Assembly: GCA_035541895.1 (NCBI GenBank)
Contig: DATKMK010000109.1
Span: forward strand, 124,001 to 188,000
From: DATKMK01 sp035541895
GTDB lineage: Bacteria; Desulfobacterota; Binatia; HRBIN30; JACQVA1
Reading direction: 5' to 3'
Length of the DNA: 64,000 bases
Shown one piece after another: positions 51,372-59,422 of this stretch. Made by a program: the position numbers and the translations under genes. Position 1 is the first letter of the stretch; every line of letters starts with the position of its first letter. The notes beneath the pieces are model-generated. The model had not been told where the DNA came from. It did not search any database and worked only from the letters and a program-made list of their open reading frames with translations.

Positions 51372-51523
51372 GCTGCCCCTCTCCCACAGGCCGGCGGGAC
51401 CTTCAACCCACGAACGCCAGTCACTGGCACTGGCACCGACACCGGTCACCACCCACCCCTTGCCGTTCGGCGCGCGCTCAACTAACAAGCGTTCGCAACG
51501 CACTCACGAAGGGGATCTCGCCG

Positions 51524-52750
51524 ATGGATCTGAGTTACAGCGCCGAGTACGAAGAGTTCCGCAATCAGGTGCGACAGTTCTTGCACGAGAACTGGCGGCC
51601 CGAAGACGCCGACGCCGGACCGCCGCCCGACAGCCAAGCGGCCTTGATGGGTGCGGTCATCCGCACCGACGAGCGCGCGACCCAGTTTCGCTTGAAGGCG
51701 ATCGAGCGCGGCTATCTCTACCGCCACGTGCCCAAGCGCTACGGCGGCGGCGAGCAACCGCCCAACGCCCTAAAGGCGCAGATCATCGCCGACGAGTTCC
51801 GCAAAGCCAAAGCCCCGGGTGAGATGATCGGCCAGGGCGCCAGCATGCTGGTGCCGACGCTGGTCGAGCATGGCACCGAAGAACAAAAGCAGTTCTTCGT
51901 CCGCGACACGTTGCTGGGCAAGATCATGTGGTGCCAGGGCTACAGCGAGCCGGGATCGGGCAGCGACCTCGCCTCGCTACGCACGCGCGGCGTGCTCGAC
52001 GGCGATCACTGGGTGATCAACGGACAGAAGATTTGGACCTCCAACGCCGACACGTCGCATTGGATGTTCTGCTTGGTGCGCACCGAACCCGATGCGCCCA
52101 AGCACGACGGCATCAGCTACATCCTCATCGACATGAAGACGCCCGGCCTCGACGTGCGGCCGTTGCGGCAGATGACCGGCGACGCCGACTTCAACGAAGT
52201 GTTCTTCGACAACGTGCGCGTGCCGGCGCAAAACATCGTCGGCAAACGCGGCCAAGGCTGGATCGTCAGCCGCTCCACGCTGAAGCACGAGCGCGCGCTC
52301 ATCGGCGGCTCGCTGATGCACCGCCGCACGTTCGATGGACTGGCGATGTTGGCGCAGGCGGTCAACTTGCGCGGCGAGCCGGCGATCAAGAATCCGGCGA
52401 TCCGCAACCGCATGGTCGAGGTCGAATCGAAATTGCTGGCGCTCGAGTACAATCAGTACCGTTTGCTGACGATGGGGGCGCGCGGCGAAGATCCCGGCCT
52501 CGCCGGCATGGTCACCAAGCTCTACGGCACGCAGCTCAGTTACGACATCGCTCGGCTGGCGATGGACGTGCTTGCCGACCGCGGCCTGATGGCCCCGGGC
52601 GAAGGCAGCGCGCCGGCGATGGGCATGTTCCTCACCGCGTACATGTGGTCGCTCGGCGTCCTGATCGCGGGCGGCACCGCCAACATCCAACGCAACGTCA
52701 TCGGCGAACGCGGCCTCGGCTTGCCGCGGGACGCGGCGACGAAGAGGTAG
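51524..52750 (+). CDS. Acyl-CoA dehydrogenase (large partner of a pair)
   Basis: The 408-residue flavoenzyme has the acyl-CoA dehydrogenase layout: an N-terminal helical domain, CQGYSEPGSGSDLASLRT for flavin contact, INGQKIWTSNADTSHW, and the C-terminal helices ending in GGTANIQRNVIGERGLGLPR. It abstracts two hydrogens from an acyl-CoA thioester. The C-terminal IQRNVIGERGLGLPR is close to that of actinobacterial FadE enzymes that pair with a second, shorter subunit. The next gene, 24 bases downstream, is just such a protein, so the two may form a heteromer. Confidence 0.9.
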   Translation: MDLSYSAEYEEFRNQVRQFLHENWRPEDADAGPPPDSQAALMGAVIRTDERATQFRLKAIERGYLYRHVPKRYGGGEQPPNALKAQIIADEFRKAKAPGEMIGQGASMLVPTLVEHGTEEQKQFFVRDTLLGKIMWCQGYSEPGSGSDLASLRTRGVLDGDHWVINGQKIWTSNADTSHWMFCLVRTEPDAPKHDGISYILIDMKTPGLDVRPLRQMTGDADFNEVFFDNVRVPAQNIVGKRGQGWIVSRSTLKHERALIGGSLMHRRTFDGLAMLAQAVNLRGEPAIKNPAIRNRMVEVESKLLALEYNQYRLLTMGARGEDPGLAGMVTKLYGTQLSYDIARLAMDVLADRGLMAPGEGSAPAMGMFLTAYMWSLGVLIAGGTANIQRNVIGERGLGLPRDAATKR

Positions 52751-52774
52751 ACAAGGCGAGCGAAGGGTTTGCAA

Positions 52775-53863
52775 ATGGATTTCGGACTCTCATCTGATCA
52801 ATTGATGTTGAAAGACACCATCAAGCGCTTTCTCGACGAGCAGTGCCCGACGACTCGGGTACGCGCGATCATGGAGAGCGACAGCGGCCACGACCCGAAG
52901 TTGTGGAACGGCTTGGCGGAGTTGGGCATAACGGGCCTGATCATCCCGACCGCACAGGGCGGCTCGGGACTCGAACTGCTCGACCTCGCGCTCGCTGCGG
53001 AGGAACTCGGCTATGCCGCGTGTCCCGGGCCGTTCCTCGGCTCATCGCTGGCGACGGTCGCATTGGTCGAAGGCGGAGATGCCGCGCAGCGCGAGCAGTG
53101 GCTGCCCAAGATCGCCGCGGGCAAAGCGCTCGCCACCATTGCGATTGGTGAAGAGGACAGCCGTTGGGATCCGGCGATGCTCACCGCCAAAGTCGTCGAC
53201 GGCAAGCTGTCCGGAGCGAAGCCGCTGGTGCCTTACGCGTCGAGCGCCGATGTCTTCATCGTCGCGGCGCACGGCGACGATGGGCCGGGGCTGTGGTTGG
53301 TCGAGCGCGGCGCGCCCGGCATTGAGATCAATACGCTGAAGCTCATCGACATGACTCGTCATGTCGAATCGGTGACCTTCCGCAATACACCCGCGACGGC
53401 GCTCGGGGGTGCGAAGACGGCGTTGCAGCGCACAATCGATGCTGGCTGCATATTGATCGCCGCCGACGCGTACGGTGGATCACGCCGCTGCCTGAGCATG
53501 ACGGTCGACTACGCGATGCAGCGCGAACAGTTCGGTCAGAAGATCGCCGCGTTCCAAGCGGTGAAGCACCAGCTCGCCAATCTCGCCTCCGAAATCGAAC
53601 CGTCGCTGTCGCTGTACTGGTACGCCGCGCACGCCTTCGATCACATCAGAGACCAGTCGGAGCGCCACGCCGCGATCGCGAAGGCGCACCTGAGCGATCT
53701 CTTCGATCGGGCGACGCGCGACTGCACCGAGCTGCACGGCGGAATCGGCTTCACCTGGGAATTCGATTTGCACCTGTGGTTCCGCCGCGCCGTATTCGAT
53801 CGCGGCTTCCTCGGCGAAGCCAACTACCATCGCGAGCGCGCCGCGAAGCTCGCGGGGTGGTAG
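52775..53863 (+). CDS. Acyl-CoA dehydrogenase (smaller partner)
   Basis: The 362-residue protein is a more divergent acyl-CoA dehydrogenase: GLIIPTAQGGSGLELLDLA in the N-domain, a short middle domain where the flavin motif is weak (AIGEEDSRWDP), and the C-terminal YAMQREQFGQKIAAFQAVKH with HGGIGFTWEFDLHLWFRR. Such degenerate middle domains are typical of the partner subunit of heteromeric FadE pairs, where one subunit lacks a full FAD site. The ATG at 52775, with GAAGGG seven bases upstream, is preferred to a TTG two codons before. It is co-transcribed with the upstream dehydrogenase. Confidence 0.88.
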   Translation: MDFGLSSDQLMLKDTIKRFLDEQCPTTRVRAIMESDSGHDPKLWNGLAELGITGLIIPTAQGGSGLELLDLALAAEELGYAACPGPFLGSSLATVALVEGGDAAQREQWLPKIAAGKALATIAIGEEDSRWDPAMLTAKVVDGKLSGAKPLVPYASSADVFIVAAHGDDGPGLWLVERGAPGIEINTLKLIDMTRHVESVTFRNTPATALGGAKTALQRTIDAGCILIAADAYGGSRRCLSMTVDYAMQREQFGQKIAAFQAVKHQLANLASEIEPSLSLYWYAAHAFDHIRDQSERHAAIAKAHLSDLFDRATRDCTELHGGIGFTWEFDLHLWFRRAVFDRGFLGEANYHRERAAKLAGW

Positions 53864-53869
53864 GGCGGA

Positions 53870-53933
53870 GGGCAGGCACAGGGGCCTGCCCCTACAATCG
53901 AGGTCGGGTAGGGGCAACCGCCCGTGGTTGCCC
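53870..53933. repeat. Two REP-like palindromes side by side
   Basis: Two inverted repeats lie between an acyl-CoA dehydrogenase stop and an amidohydrolase start: 53870-53877 with 53884-53891, and 53912-53919 with 53926-53933, each with 8-bp arms and a six-base loop. Both carry the same GGGC/GCCC ends and a nearby CCCCTAC/GTAGGGG flank, in opposite orientation to each other. They may also end transcription or stabilise mRNA; that is inference. Confidence 0.62.
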
Positions 53934-53950
53934 TTTGACAGCACGGATAA

Positions 53951-54775
53951 ATGGCTGACGACGCGGACATTCGCGCCATCGACTGTTGGGTGAACCCACT
54001 GACGCCGGAGAACGCGGGCGGCGAGCCGGCGTTTCTGCGCACGGTCGCGCGCGACTACTTTCATCGCGAGGCAGTGCTCAAGGGCACGCCTCTCGATGAG
54101 ATGGTGGCGATGATGGAAGCCGCGGGCATCGAGGGCGCCTTGCTCACCATCAATGCCGCCGATCCAAAACCGTTCGCCGAGATGGCCGCGAAGTATCCCG
54201 GACGCTTTTTGCTGTCGGCGATGATCGATCCGATGCAGGGCATGGAAGCGGTGCGGCAGATCGATCGGCTCGTCAAAGACTACGACGTTCGGCTGATACG
54301 CATGGTGCCGTTCCTGTTCAACCGGCCGCCGAACGACAAGGTCTGCTATCCGATCTACGCCAAGTGCATCGAGCTGGGCGTTGCGGTATCGGTCAACACC
54401 GGTATCCCCGGCCCGCCGATGCCTGCCGAGCCGCAGCGGCCGATCTACCTCGACGAAGTCTGTCTCTTCCTTCCCGAGCTGGTGCTGATCATGGCGCACG
54501 GCGCCGATCCGTGGTGGGGCGAAGCGATCCGCTTCATGCTGAAGTATCCCAACCTCTACATGATGACGTCGGCGTATCTTCCGAAGTACCTGCCGCAGGA
54601 ACTCATCCAGTTCATGAACACGCGCGGCCAAGACAAGGTGATGTTCGCCACCGACTTCCCGTTCCTGCCGTTCGACCGCGCGATCGAGAGCGCGAAGGCG
54701 CTGCCCTTCCGCGAAGGCGTGCTGCAGAAGTATCTGCGCGACAACGCGCGTCGCGTGTTCAAGTGGACGAGTTGA
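53951..54775 (+). CDS. Amidohydrolase_2-family protein lacking the N-terminal metal motif
   Basis: The 274-residue protein matches the amidohydrolase_2 TIM-barrel: NPLTPENAGG, MIDPMQGMEAVRQIDRLVKD, ELVLIMAHGADPWWGEAIRF and DKVMFATDFPFLPFDRAIES. In active members an HxH sits on the first strand near the N-terminus; here the strand reads AIDCWVNP, with no histidines. The later H (MAHGAD) and D (ATDFP) metal ligands remain. So it may bind one metal or act as a decarboxylase/hydrolase variant, or be a scaffold. Substrate unknown; it follows the acyl-CoA dehydrogenase pair. Confidence 0.8.
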   Translation: MADDADIRAIDCWVNPLTPENAGGEPAFLRTVARDYFHREAVLKGTPLDEMVAMMEAAGIEGALLTINAADPKPFAEMAAKYPGRFLLSAMIDPMQGMEAVRQIDRLVKDYDVRLIRMVPFLFNRPPNDKVCYPIYAKCIELGVAVSVNTGIPGPPMPAEPQRPIYLDEVCLFLPELVLIMAHGADPWWGEAIRFMLKYPNLYMMTSAYLPKYLPQELIQFMNTRGQDKVMFATDFPFLPFDRAIESAKALPFREGVLQKYLRDNARRVFKWTS

Positions 54776-54817
54776 GCATGGCTTGCCTGACGATGATAGC
54801 GTGATATCAGATCAATC

Positions 54818-55066
54818 ATGGCACAGTTGGTGGTAAGAAATCTGGAACAAGGCGTAAAGTCTCGCCTGCAGCGCCGAGCGAATCGTCACGGGCGCAGCAT
54901 GGAAGAAGAGGTGCGCGATATCTTGCGTAACGCGGTCACCGGCGGGGGGCGCAAGGCTGTACCGCTCGGCAGCCGTCTCCGAGCGCGCTTTGCTCGCATC
55001 GGGTTGGATACGGACATCACGGAGTGGCATGGCTACCCAGCCCGCAGCGCGCCTTTGAAGCGATGA
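54818..55066 (+). CDS. fitA: FitA-type ribbon-helix-helix antitoxin
   Basis: The 82-residue protein starts MAQLVVRNLEQGVKSRLQRR and continues into GRSMEEEVRDILRNAV, the ribbon-helix-helix pattern of FitA/VapB-like antitoxins. It would bind its operator as a dimer and neutralise the PIN toxin encoded by the overlapping next gene. The C-terminal ~30 residues (about LRARFARIGLDTDITEW) are the likely toxin-binding part. The promoter should lie in the ~40 bases upstream but no clear boxes were seen. Confidence 0.85.
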   Translation: MAQLVVRNLEQGVKSRLQRRANRHGRSMEEEVRDILRNAVTGGGRKAVPLGSRLRARFARIGLDTDITEWHGYPARSAPLKR

Positions 55067-55485
55067 TCGTGCTCGACACAAATGTGCTCTCTGCGTTGAT
55101 GCAACGCGAGCCGAATTCTGCGGTCGTGGCCTGGCTCGACGAGCAGCCGCCGACCTCGGTGTGGACAACCGCGGTGACAGTTTTCGAAATCCGCTTCGGC
55201 CTCGCGTTGCTGCCCGCCGGCCGCCGCAAGCGCGAACTGGAGGAAGCCTTCGCTCACGCTATCGAAGAAGACTTCGAAGGACGCGTGCTCCCCTTCGACG
55301 AAGAGGCAGCGCGTGCCGCGGCGGCACACGCTGCGACGCGACGAGCTGCCGGGAGGTCCGTCGATTTCCGCGACATCGAAATCGCCGGCATCGTCTCCTC
55401 GCGGCGCGCCACCCTGGCAACTCGCAACGTTCGTCACTTCCGGGAACTTGGGATACCTCTGATCGACCCCTGGTCGGGGAGGTAG
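55063..55485 (+). CDS. fitB: FitB-type PIN-domain toxin (ribonuclease)
   Basis: The 140-residue protein overlaps the antitoxin stop by ATGA, which sets the start at 55063. It has the PIN acidic residues: the aspartate in MIVLDTNVLSALM, the glutamate in TVFEIRFGLALL, and aspartates in VDFRDIEIAGI. These make a metal-dependent RNA-cleaving site. The C-terminal RNVRHFRELGIPLIDPW is typical of FitB/VapC. Together with the upstream gene it forms a complete type II toxin-antitoxin module in a metabolic region. Confidence 0.88.
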   Translation: MIVLDTNVLSALMQREPNSAVVAWLDEQPPTSVWTTAVTVFEIRFGLALLPAGRRKRELEEAFAHAIEEDFEGRVLPFDEEAARAAAAHAATRRAAGRSVDFRDIEIAGIVSSRRATLATRNVRHFRELGIPLIDPWSGR

Positions 55486-55676
55486 AGGATTGCCGCAGCG
55501 CCGAACAATCAGAAGTTGAACAATTCGTCGATCGGCACCGCGAGGCCCGGCACCACTCGAGACGTCACTCTGCCCGCCCCAAATGTCTCGCCGGCATCGT
55601 ATTCGTCGGGGCGCAGATGAGATTGGAGCGGCCGCACCCGTGCCCGGTAGTCGCTGCGCGGCGGCAGTCTTGCTCC

Positions 55677-56663
55677 CTACGGAATCAAGATCACCTTCCC
55701 CACACTGCGCTGCGACTCGATCTTCGCGTGCGCTGCGGCGGCTTCGCGCAGCGGCAGCTTCTCGATCGGCAGCATGATCGCGCCGGACATCAAGCCGTCG
55801 AACAACGCATGATACGCGGGGCCAATCTGCTCCATGTGGGCTTGGATGGTGGCGCCGAGGAAGTAGGTGCGCAGGCCGAGATTGCGGCCGGCATGCAGAA
55901 ACGCGGTGATCGATTCCATCGGCGGATCGCCGGCAGCGTGGCCGAAGAGCACGACCGTGCCGTCGACCGCGGTCATCTCGATCGAACGCTGAAAATGCGG
56001 GCCGGCAACCGAATCGTACACGACGTCGGCACCGCGGCCGCCGCTCAACTCGCGCACGCGCGCGACCGGATTGTCGCGCCGATAGTTTACGACGTGACTG
56101 TGTCCTGCCCGCTTGGCGATCTCGGCCTTCTCGTCGCTGCTGACCAAGCCGATGCCGGTCGCGCCGATCTGCCGCAGTAGCCCGCCGAGAAAGCACCCGA
56201 CGCTGCCGGCGGCCGCGTGGGTCACCACCGTGGTCTCGCGCATGACCGGATAGACTTGGCGCGCCAGGAAGTACGCGGTCAGCCCGGCGACCGGACACGA
56301 CGCCGCGTGCTCGAACGACAAGCCGTCCGGAATCGGCACCGCGATCGCGCTGAACGCAAGCGAATATTCGGCATAGCCGCCGCTGGTGTTGATGCCGAGG
56401 ACGCGATCACCAACCTTGAGGTGTTCGACGCCTTCGCCGACCGCGTCGACGACGCCGGCGAAGTCGGTGCCGGGAAGAATCGGAAAAGTCACGTCCGGTT
56501 CATCGCCACGGCGGGTGTTGACGTCGTGAAAATTCACCGCCACCGCGTGATTGCGAATCCGGACGAATCCCGGCGGCACTTCCGGCACGGGCAACTCCAC
56601 GACGTGGAGCACTTCGGGTCCGCCGAGTCGATCGTATTGAATTGCCTGCATCGTCTTGGCCAT
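55677..56663 (-). CDS. Zinc-independent quinone oxidoreductase (MDR family)
   Basis: The 328-residue medium-chain dehydrogenase/reductase has the N-terminal QAIQYDRLGGPEVLHVVELP, the catalytic-domain block RNHAVAVNFHDVNTRRG, and the NADPH-binding loop THAAAGSVGCFLGGLLRQIG. It lacks the zinc-binding cysteines, so it belongs to the quinone oxidoreductase group that reduces quinones or enones with NADPH. The ATG at 56663 is used; the frame is open 29 codons upstream but without family similarity. It is divergent to the aconitase gene, with ~127 bases in between. The 191 bases to the toxin gene hold nothing recognisable. Confidence 0.87.
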   Translation of the reverse strand: MAKTMQAIQYDRLGGPEVLHVVELPVPEVPPGFVRIRNHAVAVNFHDVNTRRGDEPDVTFPILPGTDFAGVVDAVGEGVEHLKVGDRVLGINTSGGYAEYSLAFSAIAVPIPDGLSFEHAASCPVAGLTAYFLARQVYPVMRETTVVTHAAAGSVGCFLGGLLRQIGATGIGLVSSDEKAEIAKRAGHSHVVNYRRDNPVARVRELSGGRGADVVYDSVAGPHFQRSIEMTAVDGTVVLFGHAAGDPPMESITAFLHAGRNLGLRTYFLGATIQAHMEQIGPAYHALFDGLMSGAIMLPIEKLPLREAAAAHAKIESQRSVGKVILIP

Positions 56664-56744
56664 GGATGCCACGCTACCAGACCGACGCGAAATTGGAACC
56701 GCGGCGCCGGTTGCTTTCTCGCCGATCTTTGCCAGACTCGGAGC

Positions 56745-56784
56745 CCTCACGCCTGCCCTCTCCCAGACGGAGAGGGAGAAGGAG
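56745..56784. repeat. Small palindromic repeat just upstream of the aconitase gene
   Basis: CCCTCTC (56756-56762) pairs with GAGAGGG (56770-56776) across a seven-base loop. CCCTCAC precedes it. The right arm runs into the AAGGAG ribosome site of the aconitase gene, so the element could influence its translation. It is related to the copy at 48832-48867. Confidence 0.5.
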
Positions 56785-56790
56785 CGAACG

Positions 56791-59043
56791 ATGAATCAAC
56801 TCGATGCCGTGAAGAAACGCTATGCCCGTCTCGCCGAAACCAACACGCTCATGCGACGCCGCATGAGCCGCGATCTGACGCTGGCGGAGAAGATTCTGTT
56901 TTCGCACCTCGACAAGGTCGAGACCGCCGAGGTCGAGCGCGGCAAGAGTTGGATCGATCTGTGGCCCGATCGTGTCGCGATGCAGGATGCCACCGCGCAG
57001 ATGGCGTTGCTGCAGTTCATGCAAGCCGGTCGCAAGCGCGTCGCCGTGCCGAGCACCGTGCACTGCGATCACCTGATTCGCGCGCGCATCGGCGCCGACA
57101 AGGACATGCAAGTCGCGCTCAACGAGAACGACGAGGTCTATCAGTTCTTGCGTTCCGCGTCGGAGAAGTACGGCATCGGGTTTTGGAACCCGGGTGCCGG
57201 CATCATTCATCAAGTGGTGCTCGAGAACTACGCGTTCCCGGCCGCGCTCATCATCGGCACCGACTCGCACACGCCCAACGGGGGCGGACTCGGCATGCTC
57301 GCCATCGGAGTCGGCGGCGCCGATGCCGCGGATGTCATGGCCGGCCTACCGTGGAACGTGTTGATGCCGAAGTTCGTCGGCGTCCGTCTCACCGGCTCGC
57401 TCAACGGGTGGACCTCGGCAAAAGATGTGATCCTCAAGCTCGCTGGGATCATGACGGTGAAAGGCGGCACCGGAAAGATCGTCGAATACTTCGGTCCCGG
57501 CACGCGCTCGATCAGTTGCACCGGCAAGGCCACGATCACCAACATGGGTGCGGAACTCGGCGCCACCACGTCGGTGTTTCCGTTCGACGAGCGGATGGCG
57601 ACCTACTTGCGCGCGACCAATCGCGCCGACATTGCGGCGCTGGCGGAGCAACACGCCGCCGATCTGGTCGCCGATCCCGGCGTCGAGAAGGACCCGAGCA
57701 AGTTCTACGACGAAATCATCGAGATCGATTTGTCCAAGCTGGAGCCGCACATCGTCGGGCCGCACACCCCGGACCTGGCGCGACCGATCTCGCAACTCGC
57801 GGCCGACGCCAAGAAGAACGACTACCCGGTCGAGATCAAAGTCTCGCTCATCGGTAGCTGCACCAACTCGTCGTACGAAGACATCGGCCGCGCCGCCAAC
57901 GTCGCGCAACAGGCGATCAACGCCGGCCTCAAAGCACGCACACCGTTCATGATCACGCCGGGCTCGGACCAGATCCACAACACCATCGAGCGCGACGGCC
58001 AGCTCGCGACGTTGGAAAAGATCGGCGGCACCGTGCTCGCCAACGCCTGCGGGCCGTGCATCGGTCAGTGGCAGCGCGACGACATCAAGAAGGGCGAGCG
58101 CAACACCATCGTGACCTCGTTCAACCGCAACTTCCCCGCCCGCAACGACGCCAATCCCGAAACCCTGGCGTTCATCGGCAGCCCGGAGATCGTCACCGCA
58201 CTCGCGCTCGCCGGCCGTTTGGATTTCAATCCGCTCACCGACACGCTGCCGGTGAACGGCAAACAGGTGAAATTGGCGCCGCCGGCGGCGCCCGAGTTGC
58301 CGTCCCGCGGATTCGCACCCGGCGAAGCGGGATTCGTTGCGCCTCCCGACGACGGGAGCCAGATCCAAGTCGTCGTCAAGCCGAACAGCGAGCGCTTGCA
58401 GTTGCTCGAACCTTTCGCCGCGTGGAACGGCAAGGACTTCGAGCGGCTCGCCGTACTCGTCAAAGCCAAGGGCAAATGCACCACCGATCACATCTCGCCC
58501 GCGGGGCCATGGCTGAAGTATCGCGGGCATCTGGACAAAATCAGCGACAACATGTTCCTCGGCGCAGTCAGCGCGTTCGGGGGCGAGGCGGGCAAAGGCT
58601 TCGATGTTCTATCGGGCGAACGCGGACTGACGTTCTCGAAGATCGCCCGGCACTACAAAGCTGAGGGACTCGGTTGGGTCGCGATCGGTGACGAGAACTA
58701 CGGCGAAGGTTCGAGCCGTGAACATGCCGCCATGGAGCCGCGCTTCCTCGGTGGCAAAGCGGTGATCGCGCGCAGCTTCGCGCGCATTCACGAAACCAAC
58801 TTGAAGAAGCAGGGCATGCTGCCACTGACCTTCGCGAATCCGAAAGACTACGACAAGATTCTGGAGACCGATCGCATCAGCATCGCCGGCCTCAAGGACC
58901 TCGCGCCCGGCAAGACACAGCGCGTCATCATTCACCATGCCGACGGCTCGGACGACGCGATCGAGTGCCGCCACAGCTTCAGCGCCGAGCAGATCGCCTG
59001 GTTCAAAGCCGGCGGCGCGATGAACCTGATGCGCGGCGCGTGA
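56791..59043 (+). CDS. acn: Aconitate hydratase, mitochondrial-type
   Basis: This 750-residue [4Fe-4S] enzyme isomerises citrate to isocitrate in the tricarboxylic acid cycle. It has the cluster cysteines in IGSCTNSSYEDIGRAAN and ANACGPCIGQW, the HDH-like IIGTDSHTPNGGG, and the C-terminal swivel domain with GSSREHAAMEPRFLGGKAVI. Several of these blocks are closer to mitochondrial aconitase than to AcnA or AcnB, as judged from known family motifs. AAGGAG at seven bases sets the start at 56791; the frame is open 45 codons further up without similarity. It is transcribed alone. Confidence 0.93.
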   Translation: MNQLDAVKKRYARLAETNTLMRRRMSRDLTLAEKILFSHLDKVETAEVERGKSWIDLWPDRVAMQDATAQMALLQFMQAGRKRVAVPSTVHCDHLIRARIGADKDMQVALNENDEVYQFLRSASEKYGIGFWNPGAGIIHQVVLENYAFPAALIIGTDSHTPNGGGLGMLAIGVGGADAADVMAGLPWNVLMPKFVGVRLTGSLNGWTSAKDVILKLAGIMTVKGGTGKIVEYFGPGTRSISCTGKATITNMGAELGATTSVFPFDERMATYLRATNRADIAALAEQHAADLVADPGVEKDPSKFYDEIIEIDLSKLEPHIVGPHTPDLARPISQLAADAKKNDYPVEIKVSLIGSCTNSSYEDIGRAANVAQQAINAGLKARTPFMITPGSDQIHNTIERDGQLATLEKIGGTVLANACGPCIGQWQRDDIKKGERNTIVTSFNRNFPARNDANPETLAFIGSPEIVTALALAGRLDFNPLTDTLPVNGKQVKLAPPAAPELPSRGFAPGEAGFVAPPDDGSQIQVVVKPNSERLQLLEPFAAWNGKDFERLAVLVKAKGKCTTDHISPAGPWLKYRGHLDKISDNMFLGAVSAFGGEAGKGFDVLSGERGLTFSKIARHYKAEGLGWVAIGDENYGEGSSREHAAMEPRFLGGKAVIARSFARIHETNLKKQGMLPLTFANPKDYDKILETDRISIAGLKDLAPGKTQRVIIHHADGSDDAIECRHSFSAEQIAWFKAGGAMNLMRGA

Positions 59044-59047
59044 CGCG

Positions 59048-59368
59048 CTATCGGTGGGTGCCAGTCGCCAACCAATCGAGGTACGGCGGCGAACCGGCGC
59101 TGATCGGTAGCGCGATCACCTCCGGCGTTTCGTACGAGTGCAGCGCACGGACGCGACGGTCGAGTTCGTCGAAGACCGCGGCCCGGGTCTTGATGACGAG
59201 CAAACGCTCGTCATCGCGCTGCAGCTCACCCTTCCACGTGTAGATCGAGCGAATCGGTCCGACGACGTTCACGCACGCCGCCAGTTGCTCTCGCACCAGC
59301 GTCTCAGCGATCCGTTCGCCCTCGGCGGCGGAGCCGACGGTGACGAGTACAACGACGAAGTCAGTCAT
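59048..59368 (-). CDS. cutA: CutA1 divalent-cation tolerance protein
   Basis: The 106-residue protein has the CutA trimer pattern: VVVLVTVGSAAEGERIAETL, AACVNVVGPIRSIYTWKGEL and HSYETPEVIALPI. CutA proteins form stable trimers and have been linked to copper and other divalent cations, but the molecular role is unsettled. It is convergent with aconitase, four bases apart. Confidence 0.92.
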   Translation of the reverse strand: MTDFVVVLVTVGSAAEGERIAETLVREQLAACVNVVGPIRSIYTWKGELQRDDERLLVIKTRAAVFDELDRRVRALHSYETPEVIALPISAGSPPYLDWLATGTHR

Positions 59369-59422
59369 CGGCCGATCACCCGTGTTTGGCCGAAGGATGG
59401 GGACTCGAAAGTCGAACCGACA

